Notes: generated by a model not told the origin, from the sequence alone. Numbered from the stretch's first letter, positions 6,955 to 14,322 are shown. The stretch is DNA of 15,093 nucleotides from Opitutia bacterium (GCA_018646565.1 JABGUO010000080.1:1-15093); one strand, 5' to 3'. A program made the numbers and translations.

Positions 6955-7989
6955 TCAATAAATGGGTACAGCGTCTAAAGTTAGACCTGGATTAAAGTTT
7001 AGTCCACCTCGCAAATTAGACCACAATCCGTTTGGGTCAAGGTGTGCAGCATGAGCTATCATGGCAGCGTTGTCACCAGTATGCCTCTTTTCAGCAGCTA
7101 AAAAAATCACATTTCTTTCCTGACAGATTTTGCCGAGTCGATCCCTCAAGTTCTCGTTATTAGCTACCCCTCCTGACAAGCCAAAACTACGGTATCTTTT
7201 CCTCCCTAAAAACTTATGGCACTTTTGACCCAATTGGTCCATAGCGGCTTCTTGATACGAAGCACATAAGTCCGAGTGCTTCCGCTCGACCTCGACTTTA
7301 CTCATTTTTTGTAAGGTATAAAGCAGGCTTGTTTTAAGTCCTGAAAAACTAAAATCATGATCTTCTTTCGATTTAAAAGCTCGTGGAAAGGAATAAGTTG
7401 TTGGATTTCCATTCTTTGCCGTTTGCTCAAGTTCCGCTCCACCAGGATATGGAATACCAAGAAGTTTCGCACCTTTATCTAATGCCTCCCCGGCAGCATC
7501 GTCTTTTGTTCTTCCAATGACAGTAATCGATCGGTCCTCAGTAATTTCAAACAAGAGGGTATTCCCACCAGAAACCAATAATCCAAGATGCGGAAGGTGT
7601 TCAGTCCATCGATAGGTTTGATCATTCGATCTCATAAATGGGGAATAAGCATGCCCTCTTAAATGATTCACACCGTACACCGGTATACGCCAAAGCATCC
7701 CCAAAGTCTTGGCAATAGTCAGACCAACACCGAGGCAACCAATTAACCCTGGGCCACAAGTAACGGCAATTTTAGAAATTTTGGTAGGCAATTTAAATTC
7801 TTGGTCTAATTGATCAAGCAATGGGAAAAAGTTGTCCAAATGTTGACGAACAGCTAAATCGGGCACGACCCCACCGTATTCTGCGTGCTTGATGACTTGT
7901 GAGTGTATCCATTCATTTACAACACCGCGTTGAGGACAAAATAAAGAAAGAGCGGATTCATCACAGGAACTTTCAATTCCCAAAATCAT
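6955..7989 (-). CDS. tsaD: tRNA N6-threonylcarbamoyladenosine transferase TsaD
   Basis: With TsaB and TsaE, TsaD moves the threonylcarbamoyl group onto A37 of ANN-decoding tRNAs, an essential modification. The 344-residue length is normal. It starts MILGIESSCDES, the family N-terminus. The signature HAEYGGVVPDLAVRQH spans residues 35-50. The metal site is N108-H109-L-R-G-H113 plus D306 in RHTGDNAAM. Nucleotide-binding loops are LLVSGGNT (137-144) and LSGGVANNENLRDRL (271-285), with FSFSGLKT at 213-220. All expected catalytic residues are present. It is first in the presumed tsaD-cysI-rlmB unit. It diverges from the methyltransferase-like gene across only 46 bases, so the two promoters must be very close or overlap. 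No tsaB, tsaE or tsaC lies in the window. Confidence 0.97.
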   Translation of the reverse strand: MILGIESSCDESALSLFCPQRGVVNEWIHSQVIKHAEYGGVVPDLAVRQHLDNFFPLLDQLDQEFKLPTKISKIAVTCGPGLIGCLGVGLTIAKTLGMLWRIPVYGVNHLRGHAYSPFMRSNDQTYRWTEHLPHLGLLVSGGNTLLFEITEDRSITVIGRTKDDAAGEALDKGAKLLGIPYPGGAELEQTAKNGNPTTYSFPRAFKSKEDHDFSFSGLKTSLLYTLQKMSKVEVERKHSDLCASYQEAAMDQLGQKCHKFLGRKRYRSFGLSGGVANNENLRDRLGKICQERNVIFLAAEKRHTGDNAAMIAHAAHLDPNGLWSNLRGGLNFNPGLTLDAVPIY

Positions 7990-8035
7990 TACATTGCTGG
8001 CTTGAGTTTCACGCCAAATAAGCTACCCAAAAGCT

Positions 8036-9034
8036 ATGTGCCCGACAACGCCAAAGCTTTCCAAAATAACATCAAATTCCTTTATTGATAGATTGAATGG
8101 GCGAAAACAAATGCCTTACGACGAATTTTTAGAGTGGGTATTATATGACCCACAAATTGGATATTATCAAAATTCTAAATATCGGGTAGGGAAATTTAAA
8201 CACAATGATTTTTATACTTCTTCCAACCTTGGCGACGTCTGGGGTAGTTTGATTGTTGAGGCTTGCACAAACTTACTGAGAGGAAATGACCCTGGTTTAT
8301 TTACATTTATTGAAATCGGTGCAGAGCCTGGGACTTCTACTTTAGATGGTATTGAGAATCCTTTTAAACAGGTACGAGTAGTTCGGTTAGGAGATACGTT
8401 TAATGTCCCGAAACGAGCGATTATTTACAGCAATGAGTTGCTTGACGCTCAACCCTTTAGGCGATTTCGCTACCATCAAGAAGCAGACGACTGGCTCGAG
8501 ATTTTCGTAACTCTAGAAGGGGACGAACTAAAGGAATTAGATTTGGAAAGAAAAGGACCTCTTCCGTTCCCTCCCCCCCACCATCCAACTGAGGGCTACC
8601 TTATCGATTGGCCATGTGGATCATTGTCCATGATGCAAAAAATTTTATATCCGCCATCCTGGAAAGGAGTTTTTCTAACCTTTGATTACGGATTGGATCT
8701 AAATATTCTCATGCAAGATAGACCAGAAGGTACTGCAAGAGGGTACTACCGTCAAAAAATGAATAGCAAGTTACTCGACCATCCTGGTGAACAAGACCTT
8801 ACTTGTCATTTGTGCTGGGATATTTTGGAACACTGTTTGAAAGAAAATGGATTCAATCCTTCAATTCGTATGAGCCAAGAGTCTTTTTTGTTAAAATATT
8901 CAACCTCTACTATTCAGCGTATTTTCAGGGAAAGTGAAGGACCAATGGACGCCAACATGCTTGCATTACGGGAGCTGATACATCCAGCCCACTTAGGTCA
9001 TGGGTTACAGGGACTAGCAAGTACCCGGTTTTAA
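8036..9034 (+). CDS. MidA/NDUFAF7-like (DUF185) protein with reduced SAM-binding region
   Basis: This 332-residue cytoplasmic protein belongs to the SAM-dependent methyltransferase family whose mitochondrial member NDUFAF7 methylates a complex I subunit. Family landmarks in order: MPYDEFLEWVLYDPQIGYYQ (26-45), FYTSSNLGDVWG (59-70), motif-I-like FIEIGAEPG (91-99), SNELLDAQPFRRF (132-144), FLTFDYG (213-219), and GTARGYYRQ...HPGEQDLT (232-256). The glycine loop is degenerate (GAEPG rather than GxGxG). Only about 35 residues separate it from SNELLDA, whereas in relatives I remember about 80, including the acidic SAM-ribose strand and the following helix. The C-terminal half is well kept. It may be a protein-binding relative that no longer methylates, or a lineage-specific active form. 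It is convergent with the FecR gene, 20 bases apart. Confidence 0.8.
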   Translation: MCPTTPKLSKITSNSFIDRLNGRKQMPYDEFLEWVLYDPQIGYYQNSKYRVGKFKHNDFYTSSNLGDVWGSLIVEACTNLLRGNDPGLFTFIEIGAEPGTSTLDGIENPFKQVRVVRLGDTFNVPKRAIIYSNELLDAQPFRRFRYHQEADDWLEIFVTLEGDELKELDLERKGPLPFPPPHHPTEGYLIDWPCGSLSMMQKILYPPSWKGVFLTFDYGLDLNILMQDRPEGTARGYYRQKMNSKLLDHPGEQDLTCHLCWDILEHCLKENGFNPSIRMSQESFLLKYSTSTIQRIFRESEGPMDANMLALRELIHPAHLGHGLQGLASTRF

Positions 9035-9054
9035 AGGCAAACCCTTTTCTTCAA

Positions 9055-10722
9055 TTAAGGCAAATGGGGTTCTGGCTTAAATCCTTGAGGACGACCAACT
9101 TCAAAAAGCTCTCGAATTGTTCCTTCATCCCAAACTGATGCAAAAATTGCAAACTCGTCGATGGATCCTCTAAGAGAAAGCTTAGGATTACGGTCGGGGA
9201 ATGCCTGGAAGTGTCCCAATAAACCTTTTTTCAAAGAGATTGAATTAGCCTGGTTTATTTTCTCACGACTAAATGAACGCCCGTTGATAAAATGGTTTAC
9301 CCATTTTTTCTCCGCATCAAAACTCGTAGCTAAATGAACCCACTTTCCAAGACGATCCGGAGGGAAAGCCACGGCAGATTCATAGGTTTCTATTAAATTG
9401 GATGTTTTAACTTCAAGCACAAGCTTCCCGAAGGAGTTCACAGACCATCCAATCGCACCGTCTAAATGAGGTTTTGAAAAGACCAGAGGTGCGCCATCGG
9501 CCCCCAATCCATTGAGCCGCACCCAGGCTACTAATGTCGCCTGTCTCAGGGACTTGTTAAGATTTAAGCACACCCGGTCATTATCTTGGGCAAATTCCAA
9601 GGCACCTTTGCCAGGCCAGCGACCCTCTGTCCAATTACATCCAATTACCGCACCGTCTCCGGCTCCGCTAGCACGATTTGTTTCGTCCCTGACAACCCGA
9701 GACCAAGAATCATGTCCATCAAAGCCATAGTAAAGCAATGTGTTGGGGTCCGCTGCTAATTCTTTACTTTTTTTCATCCAAGCGGATCTTCGCCTGTGCG
9801 CGTTTTCCAAAGAGCGAAAAGCTAAGTCAGCGGTTCCAAGGAAATTTCCAGAAGGCATATCTAATGGTGTTGAAATCCCAAAGGAATCTAAATAAATCGC
9901 CTCGCCCCCTGAAAGCTCATTAAACACTTCATTCCCCTCAAAATCGACGCCTTTGTACTGAACCTTACCTCTGTAAACAAAAACCTCAGCCGAACCCTCT
10001 GGATGAACCTCGACCCCGAAATCTGTACCCAAGTCGACTACCCGGCCCATTGGAAGATCAACGCTAAAACCAATTGCTACTTTAGGAACATGAGCCCGTA
10101 GCTTACCTAATCTTATAGACATAGCATTGTCATTAATTAGCTTAGCATCTACCGGGCCTTCCAATATCGCAGTAGCTCCTTGCATAAACTCCAATTGGGC
10201 CATCCCACTTTCTATCTCGAAAACACCGGGCTCAAGTGCGGAGCCAAGCTCTGGGCGATTATTTGTATTCGAAGACCACTGCAACCCCACGGATTTAGTA
10301 AGCACGGCGACAGGAGAAGTTCGATCTGATTTATATAAACTTTGGTATTCTGGTACGGAAAAACTCTGTTTAACGACAGCTCCACTTGTATCATTCCCGC
10401 TAAAAGAACTATAGGAAAGATTCGAGTAAAGATATACTCCGACAACCAATACCGCAGCCATTGGTAGCCAGGGTTGAATAAAATTAATAAATTTCAGAAT
10501 TTGGCTACTATCCTCAGGCTCTTCTTTAACAGATAAACTTTCGTCTGCATAGCTACTCAAGCTCACAGACATATCCACAAAAGAAACATATATGCGGCGA
10601 GCCTCGGCAGATTTACTAAGCCAACCTTCTAAGCGCCTTTTCTGCTCGAAAGAAAGGTTCCTCTCAACCAATCGATCGAGCAATTCGTACAACTCGATGA
10701 TTTCTAAATCGCTTAAGCTCAT
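9055..10722 (-). CDS. FecR-type membrane sigma regulator with C-terminal LamG domain
   Basis: This is a single-pass inner-membrane protein, 555 residues from the chosen start. Residues 1-55 (SLSDLEIIELYELLDRLVERN, then LEGWLSKSAEARRIYVSFVD) resemble the cytoplasmic part of Planctomycete/Verrucomicrobial FecR-like regulators. One membrane segment lies near 85-100 (WLPMAAVLVVGVYLYS). A FecR domain follows, about 138-265, including MGRVVDLGTDFGVEV and a G-K-V-Q strand. A LamG/concanavalin A-like beta sandwich spans about 328-550 (TLVAWVRLNG, GKWVHLATSFD, GSIDEFAIF). The likely role is to sense an envelope or glycan-related signal and control the ECF factor encoded just before it; this is inferred from family and context. 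The ATG at 10722 forms TGATG with the sigma stop and has GGAAA upstream, so I prefer it to the ATG at 10758, which would overlap the sigma gene by 37 bases. Confidence 0.9.
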   Translation of the reverse strand: MSLSDLEIIELYELLDRLVERNLSFEQKRRLEGWLSKSAEARRIYVSFVDMSVSLSSYADESLSVKEEPEDSSQILKFINFIQPWLPMAAVLVVGVYLYSNLSYSSFSGNDTSGAVVKQSFSVPEYQSLYKSDRTSPVAVLTKSVGLQWSSNTNNRPELGSALEPGVFEIESGMAQLEFMQGATAILEGPVDAKLINDNAMSIRLGKLRAHVPKVAIGFSVDLPMGRVVDLGTDFGVEVHPEGSAEVFVYRGKVQYKGVDFEGNEVFNELSGGEAIYLDSFGISTPLDMPSGNFLGTADLAFRSLENAHRRRSAWMKKSKELAADPNTLLYYGFDGHDSWSRVVRDETNRASGAGDGAVIGCNWTEGRWPGKGALEFAQDNDRVCLNLNKSLRQATLVAWVRLNGLGADGAPLVFSKPHLDGAIGWSVNSFGKLVLEVKTSNLIETYESAVAFPPDRLGKWVHLATSFDAEKKWVNHFINGRSFSREKINQANSISLKKGLLGHFQAFPDRNPKLSLRGSIDEFAIFASVWDEGTIRELFEVGRPQGFKPEPHLP

Positions 10723-11252
10723 CAAGGGGTTTCCACGCTGACCTCTAAGCTCACACAATCGTGCAAATTTTTTCTTATTCGCGTCAGGGCCTTGTATGCT
10801 CCTTGAATTGTGCGACCGCAGGCTTGAGCTGCAGCCTTTACATTATGCCCAGATTCATAGCGGATTAATACCATCCGGCGATCCCTTTCATTTAATTTTT
10901 GTAAACATTTAGAAAGTGCCCGATGTCGATGGTCAAGCTCCTCCTCCATCTCTACACGAGTTTGAGAGATGACCTCAAACACTTCCTCGTTGAAAATAAC
11001 TTTAGAGGTTGCGTACTTTTTGCGGGCGGCACGAACTTTCCAATAAGCAATTTGACAAGCCCATGAATAAAAGTTTGTTCCTGAAGTGTAATCTGCGAAC
11101 TTTTCACAAATAGTCAGGCTTGCTTCTTGAAGAATATCTTCCGCATCTGAACGAGAAGGCACTAAAGTCATTATATAACTTAACAACTTTCTTTGATGCT
11201 TCATCATCAACTGTACCAATTCGGCTGAACCGTCTGGAAGGTTAGAACTCAT
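10722..11252 (-). CDS. ECF sigma factor, Rhodopirellula/Verrucomicrobium family
   Basis: This RNA polymerase sigma-70 factor of the extracytoplasmic function type has 176 residues. Region 2 occupies about 11-80, with the core-binding helix SRSDAEDILQEASLTICEKF (33-52) and the -10-recognition helix NFYSWACQIAYWKVRAARKK (60-79). Region 4 is about 110-166, with KLNERDRRMVLIRYESGHNVKAAA leading into the helix-turn-helix at 138-158 (GRTIQGAYKALTRIR). Regions 3 and 1.1 are absent, as expected for ECF factors. The pairing with a FecR-LamG protein is typical of Planctomycetes and Verrucomicrobiota. The start lies 18 bases after the upstream unknown gene, and the stop touches the FecR start (TGATG), so all three genes are probably one transcript. 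Autoregulation is likely by analogy; I could not identify a target promoter. Confidence 0.94.
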   Translation of the reverse strand: MSSNLPDGSAELVQLMMKHQRKLLSYIMTLVPSRSDAEDILQEASLTICEKFADYTSGTNFYSWACQIAYWKVRAARKKYATSKVIFNEEVFEVISQTRVEMEEELDHRHRALSKCLQKLNERDRRMVLIRYESGHNVKAAAQACGRTIQGAYKALTRIRKNLHDCVSLEVSVETP

Positions 11253-11270
11253 TAAGAAAATATATGTACG

Positions 11271-11948
11271 CTATACGGCTTTAGTACTGAGTGAAACATT
11301 CCTAAAATCAGACATATTGTCGAGAGAACCTTTCTCCAATCTATCCAATCCTCTACGGTTAATCTCTTTTCGAGCCTTCTCTAAAGATTTTGATGCAAGT
11401 TTGACCTTACGAGTTTTTGTTCTACCAGAATTACCTTTATGAAACTCAGTCATACGGTAATAAATTACCCCACTCGGAGACTGAGTCAATCGGTCGGTCA
11501 GTCGAACTTCTTTTTTCCTACGACGGCGCAGCCTTTTTACACTGCAAGTCGGATGACTTTCCGAACCAGTTGTATTATCACGCCCCAGGTCTCCGCCTGC
11601 GTCTTTAAGTAATCGATCAATGGTCGGATCATCCAAGTATTTATTTCGGAGATCGGTACAGATGAAACCTTCTTCATAAATTACTTCCTCCATTGGATCG
11701 TCGATCATCATTACTTGATTAGGCGGGCCCAATACATCTCGTAAATCTTTTGAGTACCAATCAGTCGCCTTTTCTACTGCCTTTCTGCGGTTGCATCCGT
11801 AAAAATATTTATGAGCCACAAAAATTCGACCCGAGCTAAGTCGGGCTTCCAATAAATATTTAGTGTCATAAATTAGACTAAAGTATTGGTCGTAAGGGAT
11901 TAACAAAGTGGCTTTGTACTTTTGGAAATCATTAATTTTCATCATCAT
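11271..11948 (-). CDS. Unrecognised basic protein heading the sigma/FecR cassette
   Basis: I cannot assign this 225-residue protein. The first half (residues 12-95) has a strand-helix pattern, ARLSSGRIFVAHKYF (35-49) then NRRKAVEKATDWYSKDL (53-69), loosely like an AP2-type beta sheet and helix. The middle carries a run of basic residues (RLRRRRKKEVR, 139-149). The last third, SPSGVIYYRM (157-166) and KVKLASKSLEKARKEINRRG (181-200), resembles the N-terminal arm-binding part of tyrosine recombinases, but no catalytic domain follows. There is no signal peptide or membrane helix. DNA or RNA binding is a reasonable guess only. The first of three consecutive ATGs is chosen because AAAGGA lies 7 bases upstream, one of the few good ribosome sites here. 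It lies 18 bases ahead of the sigma gene on the same strand. Confidence 0.75.
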   Translation of the reverse strand: MMMKINDFQKYKATLLIPYDQYFSLIYDTKYLLEARLSSGRIFVAHKYFYGCNRRKAVEKATDWYSKDLRDVLGPPNQVMMIDDPMEEVIYEEGFICTDLRNKYLDDPTIDRLLKDAGGDLGRDNTTGSESHPTCSVKRLRRRRKKEVRLTDRLTQSPSGVIYYRMTEFHKGNSGRTKTRKVKLASKSLEKARKEINRRGLDRLEKGSLDNMSDFRNVSLSTKAV

Positions 11949-11959
11949 CTATATATCCT
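11949..11959 (-). promoter_or_regulatory. Ribosome binding site for the 225-residue protein
   Basis: The minus strand reads AAAGGATATATAG directly before the first ATG, giving AAGGA at a 7-base spacing. This supports the first ATG of the ATGATGATG run as the start. It is notable because most other genes in the window have no such sequence. Confidence 0.55.
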
Positions 11960-11980
11960 TTTGGCGTTATTTGTATAATT

Positions 11981-12005
11981 GTGGGACAACTATTCCATAG
12001 CCCAC
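11981..12005. repeat. Two-step inverted repeat upstream of the sigma cassette
   Basis: GTGGG (11981-11985) and CCCAC (12001-12005) are inverted repeats. Inside them CTAT (11990-11993) pairs with ATAG (11997-12000) around TCC; the asymmetric ACAA (11986-11989) is unpaired. It lies 33 bases upstream of the first gene of the cassette, so it could be an operator or a leader hairpin. No convincing -35/-10 pair was placed around it. Confidence 0.4.
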
Positions 12006-12101
12006 GACTTCAAACTTTGGACAAATTAAATTTGAAATTCTCGCGAACTAACCCTCACCAAGAACTTAATATATTAGAACATGACTTGATACTCCGTAGA
12101 T

Positions 12102-13685
12102 TTATTTAATTAATTTGGTAAGCATTCTCTTTAAATCAGATCCCTGAAATGGGGAAAATCCAACGGCAACATCATGTACGATTCCTCCCTGATCAATCAC
12201 CACAGTATGGGGCAATCCTTTTACATCAAAGGCATCATAAGCTGAAGAATTTTCATCTAACAAAATTGATAGCTCATGCAAGTTATACTGATTAATAAAT
12301 TCTAATAACTCTTCCATCGAAGCATCTTTATTAACGCTGACAAGTTTTAATTCTGAGGAATTAAATTCTCTGGTTGCCTCTAATAAAAGAGGTAGATTAC
12401 GGATTGAAGGCCCAGACCAAGTAGCCCAAAACCCAAGCACAACTACTTTTCCTTTTTGTTGAGCTAAGTTAAAGTCTTCACCGCTAAGCATGGGAAGAAA
12501 CAAATTAGGCGCAGGTGAACCTTCTAATCTTCTAGCACCAATTTTAGTAATTTCTATTGGAGGCATAGGAGAAAGTGCGGATATAGATGCTGATACGATT
12601 TCAGTAATAACTGATGAATTTAATTCCATGCTTAGCTGGAGACAATTTTCTCTTATTTCGGAATTCATGTTTCGCAAAGCAATAAGGGCAACTCGAGCCT
12701 TGAGTTCCTGAGCAAGAGCAAGTTGAGCCACACCTAAAGAACCTTGATACAATGTGTTTAATCCGTTTGCTGAAACTTCATCTAAACACTCGATCAAAAG
12801 TTCTAAAGATATGGATTCTTCCCGAAAAGATACTCCCCAGGCAATTTCTTGAACCCCAGCAAAAGCATTAAACAAGGGGTTCGAGAACTTATCATTACCA
12901 ACTATTTTTTCACGAAGAGAATCTGGCAATTTGAAATAAAAAGATATTTGGCGATCGTCAGATAAATTATCGAGCAAAGGAATTCTTTTTTCACTTATAT
13001 CAAAACTTCCACCAAGATGATCAGTAGAATGGGAAACCAACGCATTCACCATTGTTTTGTTTCCATCGAGAGTAATATCAACGGACAAATTCATATCCAA
13101 AAACAGTTGAGATTCGCTTTGCTCTACCGATTTGTAAAAATTACTAATGGGTAAGATGAATTTTAGAGACTTTTTAGTTAAAACTTCCCCTAAGTCTAAA
13201 TCTTGAGCTACGCCCGTCGTAAATTCGTCTCTTAGTTGCTTTTTGAACCAAGATAAAAAACGAGGCAGGTCCATCGGTTTATCAGCAATTATATTGATGG
13301 ATAAAAAAAGATCAGAAAAAGATAACTGATTAGAATTATTATTATCAGCCAACGCATCTATTCCATTCACAACGGCAGTAAAATGAGTAAAATCATTTTC
13401 TCTTAAGCCCATGGCATTAAGAATTTCATCCTCTTGATCTAAATCACGATCAAAATTATCTGCCCATTGACTCATCTGAGGATACTTATTCTCTAGCCAC
13501 CTTGAAACCCCGCTGCTCTCAATTGATCTTGCATCAATGGATAAAAGGAAATCCAAATCGGCATTAGCAAATCCAGGCTTTTTAAAATAAGTAATGCAAA
13601 TTAAGGGTAACCAGATTAACCTAAAGTTGCACAATAACCCAAGGCACTTTACGAGTTTAACAAACATGCTTGAACCGATAAACAT
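12102..13685 (-). CDS. Exported protein with TlpA-like thioredoxin domain lacking both active cysteines
   Basis: The protein has 527 residues, or 521 from Met7. A basic, hydrophobic N-terminus (about 7-36) followed by GFANA looks like a signal peptide, so the rest is probably periplasmic or membrane-tethered. Residues about 45-385 form a large domain I do not recognise. Residues about 388-527 are a TlpA/ResA-type thioredoxin fold: GSPAPNLFLP, KGKVVVLGFWATW, then S424-G-P-S427-IRNLP, and GLPHTVVID with the cis-Pro at 492. In active members the S-G-P-S positions read C-G-P-C. Both cysteine codons are serine here (TCT at 12416-12414, TCA at 12407-12405), so disulfide chemistry is not possible at this site. 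The start overlaps the upstream acetyltransferase gene by 29 bases (ATG 13685) or 11 bases (ATG 13667). Both genes are probably co-translated. Confidence 0.88.
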   Translation of the reverse strand: MFIGSSMFVKLVKCLGLLCNFRLIWLPLICITYFKKPGFANADLDFLLSIDARSIESSGVSRWLENKYPQMSQWADNFDRDLDQEDEILNAMGLRENDFTHFTAVVNGIDALADNNNSNQLSFSDLFLSINIIADKPMDLPRFLSWFKKQLRDEFTTGVAQDLDLGEVLTKKSLKFILPISNFYKSVEQSESQLFLDMNLSVDITLDGNKTMVNALVSHSTDHLGGSFDISEKRIPLLDNLSDDRQISFYFKLPDSLREKIVGNDKFSNPLFNAFAGVQEIAWGVSFREESISLELLIECLDEVSANGLNTLYQGSLGVAQLALAQELKARVALIALRNMNSEIRENCLQLSMELNSSVITEIVSASISALSPMPPIEITKIGARRLEGSPAPNLFLPMLSGEDFNLAQQKGKVVVLGFWATWSGPSIRNLPLLLEATREFNSSELKLVSVNKDASMEELLEFINQYNLHELSILLDENSSAYDAFDVKGLPHTVVIDQGGIVHDVAVGFSPFQGSDLKRMLTKLIK

Positions 13686-14091
13686 TGGTTACCCGTGCAG
13701 AAAAGCCAACAGATTGGTAGAGTCGATTGGCAACATCACGACTTGGACGAGAAGTTAGATCAATCGTCAATACACCCATTTCCTGGGCTTCCTTTAATGC
13801 ATGCATGGTGAGTAATTTACCAACCCCTTTCCCACGTGCTTTAGTGTCCACGACTACATCCTCTACCCACCCACGTAGTCCTGTAGGTATAGGGAAGGTT
13901 ACGAGACTCAGCATGCCAAGGACTTGATCATTGTCTTCTGCAAAATAGAGATGAGTAGACTCAGCGTTAAGAAGGGATGTGAATTCTGCCTTAGTCAAAA
14001 GATTAGCTGATTGAGAAAGCTGAGGAATTAAATGATTAATCTCTCGTAAGTTTTTCTCAGTTTTTTCAGAAACTTTTCTTATTCTTATCAT
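13657..14091 (-). CDS. GNAT-family N-acetyltransferase
   Basis: This compact 144-residue acetyl-CoA-dependent acetyltransferase is almost entirely GNAT fold. Motif A is VEDVVVDTKARGKGVGKLL (76-94), with the pyrophosphate loop R86-G-K-G-V-G91. Motif B is DVANRLYQSVGFSAR (119-133). The arrangement (acidic ED before the central strand, S-R-P-S-R at 114-118, then helix and GF) is common in small bacterial GNATs acting on free amines or protein termini; the substrate is unknown. The ATG at 14091 lacks a Shine-Dalgarno sequence. The 3' end overlaps the start of the exported thioredoxin-fold gene, so both should share a transcript. A link in function is not obvious, since one product is cytoplasmic and the other exported. 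Confidence 0.92.
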   Translation of the reverse strand: MIRIRKVSEKTEKNLREINHLIPQLSQSANLLTKAEFTSLLNAESTHLYFAEDNDQVLGMLSLVTFPIPTGLRGWVEDVVVDTKARGKGVGKLLTMHALKEAQEMGVLTIDLTSRPSRDVANRLYQSVGFSARVTNVYRFKHVC

Positions 14092-14100
14092 TTGATTATT

Positions 14101-14122
14101 AAGCTAACTTACGAGTTAGTTT
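14101..14122. repeat. Short inverted repeat between divergent genes
   Basis: CTAACT (14104-14109) and AGTTAG (14114-14119) are perfect inverted repeats around TACG. In a plus-strand RNA the stem extends to nine pairs with one G-U. It lies about 10 bases before the minus-strand acetyltransferase start, so it could be an operator. No run of T follows it, so it is not a terminator. Confidence 0.35.
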
Positions 14123-14205
14123 CTACCAATAAAAAACCCTGCTGATCCTGCTTAATTCTTTGGTATTGCGTAAATGCATACAACCATTCAGAGTAGAGGT
14201 TAATT

Positions 14206-14304
14206 ATGCCCGGACAATTGGAGGTTTTGAATGCTCTAGCGTTAAATCGTAAAAGAGACTTAAACAACCGAAATGAGTCTCGTGCACTTCAATGTTATCA
14301 ATAA
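14206..14304 (+). CDS. Possible 32-residue small protein or leader peptide
   Basis: An ATG at 14206 opens 32 codons to a TAA at 14302-14304. The product starts MPGQLEVLNALALNRKRD and ends ESRALQCYQ: no membrane segment, slightly basic, possibly one helix. What favours it is AGAGG at 14195-14199, six bases before the ATG, in a window where ribosome sites are rare. It ends 18 bases before the RRM gene and could be a leader peptide for it. Against it are its small size and lack of any family I know. Confidence 0.3.
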   Translation: MPGQLEVLNALALNRKRDLNNRNESRALQCYQ

Positions 14305-14322
14305 ATAAAGACAATCAGTATT

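Noticed and set aside
9512..10414. Plus-strand open frames opposite the FecR-LamG gene
   Set aside because: They have serine/proline-rich shadow translations with no motif. The opposite strand carries recognisable domains throughout.
10723..10758. ATG at 10758 as the FecR start
   Set aside because: It would overlap the sigma gene by 37 bases. The ATG at 10722 forms a TGATG junction with a possible ribosome site and fits the family N-terminus better.
12059..12080. AT-rich palindrome TAATATATTA downstream of the thioredoxin-fold gene as a terminator
   Set aside because: It has no G-C stem and no T-run in the right orientation. It is more likely ordinary AT-rich spacer.
12400..12420. Frameshift or misread explaining the missing cysteines of the thioredoxin domain
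   Set aside because: I retranslated this stretch from the bases. The frame is intact on both sides, with conserved FWATW and NLP flanks, so the serines are genuine in the given sequence.
163..13740. A 13-base match, ATTGGCAACATCA, near 166 and near 13729
   Set aside because: One or two such matches are expected by chance in 15 kb. The two sites have unrelated surroundings, and one is inside a coding region.
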